A stretch of 59,051 bases of DNA, from the NCBI GenBank assembly GCA_964423095.1, contig CAYRDI010000008.1, positions 1-59,051 on the forward strand, given 5' to 3'. This document shows, one piece after another, positions 53,590 through 59,051 of the stretch. The translations under genes and the position numbers were made by a program. Numbering within the stretch: position 1 is the stretch's first letter; each line of letters opens with the position of its first letter. This DNA comes from Micavibrio_A sp964423095 (GTDB lineage: Bacteria > Pseudomonadota > Alphaproteobacteria > Micavibrionales > Micavibrionaceae). The notes beneath the pieces were generated by a model that did not search any database, was not told the DNA's origin, and worked only from the letters and a program-made list of their open reading frames with translations.

Positions 53590-54348
53590 ATGAAAGCCCT
53601 TTTTTCCCTGCTAACCGCCGCGGGTATCGCTTTGGCCATTTTCGCACCGCGTGCCATGGCACAGGATTCAAACGGACTGGCCCTCCCGCCGGACGGCACC
53701 ACCATCATCAATTTTTCGGCAAGCGAACGCCGCAGTGTTCCGCAAGACCTCCTGATTGCCTCCTTGCGCATCGAAGAAGAAGACAAGGCCGACCCGGTCA
53801 TCGTCCAGAAAAAAATCAATGAGGCCATGACAAAAGCCCTCGCGCTTGCCAAGAAAGAAAGTGCATTCAAAGTATCGACGGGCGGTTATTCCGTTTACAA
53901 ATACGATCAGGCGGTGAAGACGGATAAAAACGGCAACACCACCACACAATCATACTGGCGCGGATCGCAAACGCTGGAAATCGAATCCAAGGATGCGACA
54001 AAACTGCTCGAAGTCGTGGGAAAGATCCAATCCATGGGATTTGCCATGAACAATCTGGCCTATACATTGTCGCCGGATCTTGCCGAAAGCACGCGGGATG
54101 AACTGATCACCCTTGCCTTGAAAAAACTGGTGGCAAAAGCAAACATTGTCGCCAAGACTCTGGGCAAATCAAAAGTGGATCTGGTCGATGTGAATGTCGA
54201 TACGGGCGGCCCCATCATGCCGATGTATAAAACCATGATGGCCCGCGGGGTGGCCATGGACGCCGCCATGGAAGCCGCACCACCGGTGGCGGAAGCCAGC
54301 GAAACGGATGTGATGTTGACCGTATCCGCCCGCGCCCTGATCAAATAA
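53590..54348 (+). CDS. periplasmic SIMPL-domain (DUF541) protein
   Basis: The product has 252 residues. A signal peptide (ALFSLLTAAGIALAIFAPRAMA, shown as a core) is cleaved before QDSNG. The mature part shows the DUF541 pattern: ADPVIVQKKINEAMTKALAL, GGYSVYKYDQ, a PDLAESTRDELITLALKKL helix and a C-terminal TDVMLTVSARALIK strand. In other bacteria such proteins are periplasmic or outer-membrane linked and tied to oxidative stress; the function is unclear. AGGAGATTTCG is the ribosome site. It may be co-transcribed with the MATE gene. Confidence 0.88.
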   Translation: MKALFSLLTAAGIALAIFAPRAMAQDSNGLALPPDGTTIINFSASERRSVPQDLLIASLRIEEEDKADPVIVQKKINEAMTKALALAKKESAFKVSTGGYSVYKYDQAVKTDKNGNTTTQSYWRGSQTLEIESKDATKLLEVVGKIQSMGFAMNNLAYTLSPDLAESTRDELITLALKKLVAKANIVAKTLGKSKVDLVDVNVDTGGPIMPMYKTMMARGVAMDAAMEAAPPVAEASETDVMLTVSARALIK

Positions 54349-54353
54349 AGAAT

Positions 54354-55517
54354 CTATTCCGTTGGGGGCAGGTCCAATGCCTGTTCCAGAAAATGACGGT
54401 TTATACCAAAGACGCCCTTTAAGGATTTTATCTTTTCCAGGGCGTTTTTGTTTTTTGTATTCTTTTTCCCACGCACGGCGGTGATCATCGCATTTTTCGG
54501 TGTGTGTTCATCGGAAATAAATTCGAAAACCTTTACCCCATACCCAAAATATTCCAGCACCAGCGCGCGGATCGAATCCGTGACCATTTCCGCCGTGCGT
54601 TCCATGAAAATGCCATGCCGCAAAACGGATGAAAGGCCCCCGCTTCCTTCAACCTTTTCCATTTCGCGGCGAATTTGTTTATGACAGCACGGAGCCACAA
54701 CGATGATGTCCGCACCAGCCTTCACCCCAGCCGCAATTGCATCGTCGGTTGCGGTATCGCAGGCATGAAGGGCAATCAGAACATCCACGGGCTCCTTGTA
54801 TGATCCGATACTTCCTTCCACGAAATCCAATCCTGAAAACCCGGATTCTTTTGCAATTTTATTGCAAAGAGCCACAAGGTCGGCGCGGTGTTCCACACCC
54901 GTTATCCGCACATTCCATCCCGATGATGCAAGATAATCGTACAAGGCAAAGGTCAGATACCCTTTGCCCGCCCCCATATCCGCGACCCTGATCGCCCCGT
55001 CCTTTGGAACATCTTTAAACAGCGCGGAAACGATTTCGACATATTTATCGATCTGTTTGTATTTGTCCTGCGCGGTTTTTAAAACATCGCCGTTTTCATC
55101 GGTGATACCAAGCGCATGAAGATAGACTTTATCTTTCGTCTTTACGATCCGGTTTTTGGTGCGGTCATGCGCCGTATCGGGTTTTTCTTGAAGGCTTGCC
55201 TTCGTTTTCTTCAAGGATGGATAAGCGCAATCGAAATCCAGCGTAAAAAGATTGGCGGCCTTGAAATCTTTTTCCAACGCAGCCGCAATCAAATTCTCCG
55301 CTTCACCAAGATCATAATTTTTGACTTCATCCCGCGTTTTATAACGATAGGTAAAAGACAATTTCCGCGTCCCTTTGATCGCCGTTTCCCGCACCAGGAT
55401 CTTTTGTAAAGAACCGGCCTTGTCCCGTGGCGCGGACAAAACCAGCCTCGCGAATCGCCCCCTCGAAAAAGAAGATGTCACCATGGCACAGAATTTTGAT
55501 CTTTGATCGTCCGTCAT
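54354..55517 (-). CDS. SAM-dependent methyltransferase, Methyltransf_32 / GSTCD-like
   Basis: From ATG at 55517 the product has 387 residues; the upstream extension lacks family features. SAM motif I is VADMGAGKGYLTFALYDYL near 178, followed by LIALHACDTATDDAI and VVAPCCHKQIRREM. The C-terminus holds EFISDEHTPKNAMITAV, a signature of the rRNA-methyltransferase-like group related to human GSTCD. The first 150 residues are an unknown domain rich in Lys. The target is not known. It is convergent with the SIMPL gene, five bases between stops, and divergent from ung. Confidence 0.87.
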   Translation of the reverse strand: MTDDQRSKFCAMVTSSFSRGRFARLVLSAPRDKAGSLQKILVRETAIKGTRKLSFTYRYKTRDEVKNYDLGEAENLIAAALEKDFKAANLFTLDFDCAYPSLKKTKASLQEKPDTAHDRTKNRIVKTKDKVYLHALGITDENGDVLKTAQDKYKQIDKYVEIVSALFKDVPKDGAIRVADMGAGKGYLTFALYDYLASSGWNVRITGVEHRADLVALCNKIAKESGFSGLDFVEGSIGSYKEPVDVLIALHACDTATDDAIAAGVKAGADIIVVAPCCHKQIRREMEKVEGSGGLSSVLRHGIFMERTAEMVTDSIRALVLEYFGYGVKVFEFISDEHTPKNAMITAVRGKKNTKNKNALEKIKSLKGVFGINRHFLEQALDLPPTE

Positions 55518-55618
55518 GGCCCCGTTATACCCCCTTTTACGCCAATTCTGAACAGCTTTTAGAACGGCGGGAGCGTACAGGACTTGCCCGCTTTCCGGCA
55601 CAATGATAGTCCATAGCC

Positions 55619-56299
55619 ATGCTGCACGATGACGCAATCATACTGGATCAAAGCTGGAAGAAACAAATAGCCCCCGAATTCGACAAGCCGTATATGCGCA
55701 GGCTTTCGGATTTTCTGGAACAAGAACGGGCGAACGGGATCACGGTCTTTCCGCCTGCTCCCGATATTTTCAATGCGATGAACGCAACGCCGTTCGATAA
55801 GGTCAAGGTGGTCATTCTGGGCCAAGACCCTTATCATGGTGCAGGGCAGGCGCACGGCCTTTCTTTTTCCGTGCGCGAAGGAATCAGAAAACCGCCCAGC
55901 CTGAAAAACATCCATAAGGAAATTGAACGCAGTTTTGGCAAAGCCGCCCCTGAAAGCGGCGATCTGACCACATGGGCCAGGCAGGGTGTATTGCTTTTGA
56001 ATGCGACCTTGACGGTGCGTGAAGGCGCAGCAGGGTCCCATCAGAAAAAGGGGTGGGAAGAATTCACCGATGCGATGATTGCACATCTTAACAACCACAC
56101 AGACCATACGGTTTTTTTATTGTGGGGATCGTATGCACAAAAAAAAGGCGCGATGATCGACCGCGCACGCCATCTGGTTCTGGAAGCACCGCACCCCTCC
56201 CCGCTTTCCGCCCACCGCGGGTTTTTAGGCTGCAACCATTTTGTGGAGGCTAACAATTACCTCATCGCACACGGCAAAGACGCTGTGAGATGGTTATAA
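55619..56299 (+). CDS. ung: uracil-DNA glycosylase
   Basis: The product has 226 residues, the family's size. It removes uracil from DNA as the first step of base-excision repair. Motifs: VVILGQDPYHGAGQAHGLSF with catalytic Asp70, TWARQGVLLLNATLTV near 118, and HPSPLSAHRGFLGC with His192 that helps the leaving group. Family-1 type. The start is supported by the usual short N-terminus. No terminator is visible after it. Confidence 0.97.
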   Translation: MLHDDAIILDQSWKKQIAPEFDKPYMRRLSDFLEQERANGITVFPPAPDIFNAMNATPFDKVKVVILGQDPYHGAGQAHGLSFSVREGIRKPPSLKNIHKEIERSFGKAAPESGDLTTWARQGVLLLNATLTVREGAAGSHQKKGWEEFTDAMIAHLNNHTDHTVFLLWGSYAQKKGAMIDRARHLVLEAPHPSPLSAHRGFLGCNHFVEANNYLIAHGKDAVRWL

Positions 56300-56359
56300 T
56301 AAAGCCGAAGAATGTCAGAGAATTACCGACATAAAAAAGATCGGTATTCATTTTTTTGC

Positions 56360-56626
56360 TCAACGCGCCATACGCCAGATTGTAACCGCTGCAAAAAGCG
56401 TTGGCACGGAAATGACAATCAACAGGATTGGCAGTTCTTCTTTCACAGAATAGCCGGCCTTGGCAACGCCTACCCACATATTAACAAGCGAAATAACCAA
56501 CCAAAGAGGAATAAACAATTTAGCACCGATCGCAAAATTTGTGGCGGCGCCACCCCAAAGATAATTGAACAGCATGAATAGTCCAAAAAGAAGGATACCC
56601 CCTGCTATAACCAAGATCATATGCAT
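56360..56626 (-). CDS. small membrane protein of unknown function
   Basis: The product has 88 residues with three hydrophobic helices: MILVIAGGILLFGLFMLF (3-20), KLFIPLWLVISLVNMWVGVA (36-55) and LPILLIVISVPTLFAAVTI (65-83). It ends WRMAR. No motif is recognised. It lies opposite ung, convergent, and upstream is the AT-rich 56627-56972 region. It is probably part of an accessory stretch. Confidence 0.6.
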   Translation of the reverse strand: MHMILVIAGGILLFGLFMLFNYLWGGAATNFAIGAKLFIPLWLVISLVNMWVGVAKAGYSVKEELPILLIVISVPTLFAAVTIWRMAR

Positions 56627-56972
56627 TGTGATTTCCCTATCAAAAGACGTTACAACGGACTCCAGAAGAAAAACCGCTGAAGGATGATCATTTTAACCGT
56701 CTATTTCTTGATTTGCTTTAAAAAATTTAAAAAATGGCGGTGGGCGGCTGCCAAAAAGCTAGATTGCTCTCTGATTATCTTGTTGTTCCGCGACTATTTT
56801 TCAATTTCGCCGTACATGTTCAAGCAAAACTTTACACAGCTTTGCTCTTGATTGTCACTGAACAAAAAATAGTTACCGCCGATACCGACAGTTTTCGATG
56901 TTACTACTTTTCAAGAAATTGTCTAGCTTTTGCTAATTGACTCTATCCCCCCTGGGGGGATATGGTTTGGGC
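56627..56972. other. AT-rich 346-bp gene-free region
   Basis: No convincing gene; a 68-codon open frame at 56734-56940 has no protein-like pattern. It has a weak inverted repeat (AGCAAA and TTTGCT) near 56823-56846 and ends with the metal-regulator operator. It marks the change from the housekeeping genes to the metal cassette. No attachment site or integrase is seen. Confidence 0.5.
56919..56962 (+). promoter_or_regulatory. metal-responsive promoter and operator of the csoR/rcnR-rcnA cassette
   Basis: TATCCCCCC-T-GGGGGGATA at 56944-56962 is a perfect inverted repeat ten bases before the regulator ATG. C/G tracts with AT ends are the operators of CsoR/RcnR-family repressors. A possible -35 TTGTCT (56919-56924) and -10 CTCTAT (56941-56946) overlap it, so the repressor would block RNA polymerase; these boxes are weak. 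Confidence 0.7.
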
Positions 56973-57260
56973 ATGAAAAAAAGCACCCCGCACCGTCATC
57001 ATGACGATATTGCCAAACGGTTAAAGCGTGCCGAAGGGCACTTACGCAGCATCATCCAGATGATTGAAGATGAAAAATCTTGTCTTGATATCGCCCAACA
57101 GATGTATGCCGTTGAAAAAGCAATTACCCAGGCCAAACGCACGTTAATTCAGGATCATATTGATCATTGCCTGGAAGATACGCTTCAGAAACCTGGCAAA
57201 AAAGACGAAACTGCGAAGGACGCTCTTTCCGAATTCAAAGAAATCACGAAATATTTATAG
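56973..57260 (+). CDS. CsoR/RcnR-family metal-sensing repressor (Cys-His-Cys ligand set)
   Basis: From ATG at 56973 the product has 95 residues: HRHHDDIAKRLKRAEGHLRSI, then Cys37 in KSCLDIAQQM and DHIDHCLED with His62 and Cys66. The spacing Cys, +25 His, +4 Cys is that of CsoR and of the nickel sensor InrS; E. coli RcnR has His in place of the last Cys. With His7/9/10 at the N-terminus an InrS-like four-ligand nickel site is possible. It is an all-helical tetramer that leaves DNA when it binds metal. Seven bases later starts the Ni/Co exporter, so it probably represses itself and that gene. Confidence 0.9.
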   Translation: MKKSTPHRHHDDIAKRLKRAEGHLRSIIQMIEDEKSCLDIAQQMYAVEKAITQAKRTLIQDHIDHCLEDTLQKPGKKDETAKDALSEFKEITKYL

Positions 57261-57267
57261 GTGCTGC

Positions 57268-58383
57268 ATGACCCCGTTTACCGAATTATTACAGCAGGGA
57301 ACGGCGCATGCCTGGCTTTTCATCCCCAGTGCGATTTTGCTGGGCGCTCTGCACGGTCTGGAGCCTGGCCATTCCAAGACCATGATGGCGGCGTTCATCG
57401 TCGCCATTCGCGGAACGGTAAAACAGGCTGTCTTGCTGGGGCTTGCGGCGACTTTGTCCCACACGGCTGTGGTATGGGGCGTGGCTCTGGGAGGCATGTA
57501 CCTTTTTGGCCAGGTGGATGCCGAGGCGAGCGAGCCATATTTCCAACTGGCGTCCGCTGTTATCATCATTGGCGTGGCTTTGTGGATGCTATGGCGTACC
57601 TGGCAGGACAATCAATGGTCAAAAATCGAGGACCATCACCACGATCACGGCGATACGCACCGTATCGATACGGGCCATGGCGTAATCGCTCTCTCCGTCT
57701 TCGAGGATGGCATACCGCCGCGCTGGCGTTTGAAGACGGAAAGCGGCCATGCCTGGCATGCGGGCGACGTTTCCCTTGAGACCGAGCGTCCGAACGGAAG
57801 CCGTCAATCCTTCATCTTCGCTCAGAAGGACGGCTATCTGGAATCCGTCGAGGAAATTCCAGAACCGCACGAATTCATGGCGCGCATCCGCCTGGGCCAT
57901 GGCAACCACACCCATGACTACGACGTTCCCTTCGTTGAGCATGATCACGGCCATGACCATATGCACGAGGAACTGCGCGGGCTTGACGTTTCGACGGGCG
58001 GATACCGCGATGCGCACGAGCTGGCGCACGCCAACGACATTCGTCGCCGTTTCGCCGACCGCGAGGTGAGCACGGGTCAGATCGCGCTGTTTGGCCTGAC
58101 GGGCGGCTTGATCCCGTGTCCCGCCGCGATCACGGTCTTGCTCCTTTGTCTGCAGCTGAAAGAGATCGCGCTGGGCGCGACGCTGGTTTTGAGTTTCAGC
58201 ATTGGCCTAGCCTTAACTCTGGTCACCGTCGGCGTGGCGGCAGCTTTGAGCGTACGTTACGCCACAAAACGCTATTCGTGGTTCGGTTCTTTTGTCAGAA
58301 AAGCGCCATACTTTTCCTCCGCATTGATACTTCTCATCGGAATCTATATGGCGATTCACGGCTGGCGCGGGTTAATTCGATAA
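57268..58383 (+). CDS. rcnA: NicO/RcnA-type nickel-cobalt efflux permease with His-rich loop
   Basis: From ATG at 57268 the product has 371 residues. Six or so membrane helices are split by a long central loop (about 120-265). The first helices carry LHGLEPGHSKTMMAA near residue 29, the metal-path motif of the family; the second half has GGLIPCPAAITVLLL. The loop has three His clusters (DHHHDHGDTHR, HGNHTHDYD and EHDHGHDHMHEE) that could collect metal ions. E. coli RcnA is shorter with one His loop. It pumps Ni2+ or Co2+ out. It is cotranscribed with the repressor. Confidence 0.9.
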   Translation: MTPFTELLQQGTAHAWLFIPSAILLGALHGLEPGHSKTMMAAFIVAIRGTVKQAVLLGLAATLSHTAVVWGVALGGMYLFGQVDAEASEPYFQLASAVIIIGVALWMLWRTWQDNQWSKIEDHHHDHGDTHRIDTGHGVIALSVFEDGIPPRWRLKTESGHAWHAGDVSLETERPNGSRQSFIFAQKDGYLESVEEIPEPHEFMARIRLGHGNHTHDYDVPFVEHDHGHDHMHEELRGLDVSTGGYRDAHELAHANDIRRRFADREVSTGQIALFGLTGGLIPCPAAITVLLLCLQLKEIALGATLVLSFSIGLALTLVTVGVAAALSVRYATKRYSWFGSFVRKAPYFSSALILLIGIYMAIHGWRGLIR

Positions 58384-58415
58384 GGGGCTGCAACTTTAAG
58401 GAGGAAGTTTATATT

Positions 58416-58817
58416 ATGGCCATGTTGAAACGGGTTGAAACATGGGCAAAGCTCGTGAAGCGCGACATTTTCGCTTTGTATTTGGCGGCGCGTGATCGTC
58501 GCGTTCCGTGGTACGCCAAGCTCATGGCTTTGGTAACAGTGGCATATGCACTCAGCCCCATCGACCTTATCCCTGACTTTATCCCGATCTTCGGTTATCT
58601 TGACGACCTTATCATCGTCCCCGCAGCTATCTTCTTGACCATACGCTTGATTCCCAAAGGCCTCATGATTGAATTGCGGAAGGAGGCATCTCTGCGACTA
58701 TCGGAACGGCTTCCACGTAGTCGCGTTGGCGCAGCCATTATAATAATCCTCTGGATGGTGCTGGGAGCGCTGCTCTTCAAGGCGATGGTCTCGCCCAAAG
58801 GATATATTGTTAAGTAA
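58416..58817 (+). CDS. YkvA/DUF1232-family membrane protein
   Basis: From ATG at 58416, with TAAGGAGGAAG upstream, the product has 133 residues. The family core is VPWYAKLMALVTVAYALSPIDLIPDFIPIFGYLDDL (shown here by its ends VPWYAKLMA and IPIFGYLDDL) around 30-70, plus a second membrane helix near the C-terminus (IIIILWMVLGALLF). Function is unknown, though it is common beside metal or envelope genes. It lies 32 bases after the exporter, so it may belong to its operon. Confidence 0.9.
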   Translation: MAMLKRVETWAKLVKRDIFALYLAARDRRVPWYAKLMALVTVAYALSPIDLIPDFIPIFGYLDDLIIVPAAIFLTIRLIPKGLMIELRKEASLRLSERLPRSRVGAAIIIILWMVLGALLFKAMVSPKGYIVK

Positions 58818-58870
58818 TTCATGCGAATAGACACTTTATTTTAAGAAAGTTAAGGACTATATTGTACAAT

Positions 58871-59051
58871 ATGAGAATGCGGAAATGGATTGGCATGATT
58901 GTGATGATGGCGTTCGTCGTAACGACGATACCCTCCATTTCCCATGCCGCCATGTCGCATGACGACGGCGGAACCGCCGCCGTAAAATCCGAGCAAGCCA
59001 GTGCGCCAACACACGAAGATTGCGCGGGGCATGGCGGGCAAAAGCAAGACG
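58871..59051 (+). CDS. start of a secreted protein, cut by the window edge
   Basis: From ATG at 58871 sixty residues are visible. A signal peptide (RKWIGMIVMMAFVVTT, ending near SISHA) is followed by a mature stretch rich in His, Asp and Gly with a Cys (AMSHDDGGTAAV, then HEDCAGHGG). It looks like a periplasmic metal-binding protein, fitting the metal cassette, but this is inferred from a fragment. The frame is still open at the edge. Confidence 0.55.
   Translation, partial: MRMRKWIGMIVMMAFVVTTIPSISHAAMSHDDGGTAAVKSEQASAPTHEDCAGHGGQKQD

Noticed and set aside
56734..56940. 68-codon frame in the AT-rich gap
   Set aside because: No ribosome site, no protein-like pattern; it ends in the regulator promoter.

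Overview
The window looks like chromosomal DNA of an alphaproteobacterium with moderate GC. The best evidence is a DivL-type tyrosine-substituted kinase (6354-8657), alphaproteobacterial-type AddAB, an alphaproteobacterial-type SerC, and the gene order ahcY / PAS kinase / tsaE / nucleotidyltransferase / addB / addA / trxA. The large type I-secreted proteins and the phage-like muramidase would fit a Micavibrio-like or other Rhodospirillales-related bacterium, but the genus cannot be fixed from sequence reading alone. I saw no rRNA, tRNA, CRISPR array or transposase.

Layout. 1-3373: accessory region with the 3' end of a gene carrying a PEP-CTERM-like anchor, a small membrane protein flanked by a 35-bp direct repeat, a secreted orphan, a GH108-type muramidase and a small orphan. 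3465-19369: housekeeping block with ahcY, purU, divL, a ferredoxin/flavodoxin-NADP reductase, tsaE, a MurU-like nucleotidyltransferase, addB, addA and trxA; three orphans interrupt it (4935-5369, 8695-9132, 17855-18886). 19439-22097: thrS and infC on the minus strand, with infC apparently starting at AUA. 22277-22966: a methyltransferase.

22963-36210 is the most distinctive region. It is a minus-strand cassette holding a 1993-residue RTX/T1SS-143 surface protein, a LysM protein with a His-Pro-Gly repeat tail, a TolC-type outer-membrane factor, a type I ABC exporter and an HlyD adaptor. A second large RTX protein (48063-51932) has no exporter of its own nearby and probably shares this one. 36412-39438: gabD, a CheY-like regulator with an unknown partner, and csbD. 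39490-43386: serA, serC and serB, the complete phosphorylated serine pathway. 43376-48012: an oversized PLP aminotransferase, a one-domain Clp-like AAA+ ATPase, a HAD phosphatase and an RsmC-like methyltransferase. 52184-56626: MATE transporter, SIMPL-domain protein, methyltransferase, ung and a small membrane protein.

56944-59051 is a small metal-handling cassette: a CsoR/RcnR-family repressor with a perfect C-tract/G-tract operator, a NicO/RcnA-type Ni/Co exporter with His-rich loops, a YkvA-like protein and the start of a secreted protein cut by the window edge.
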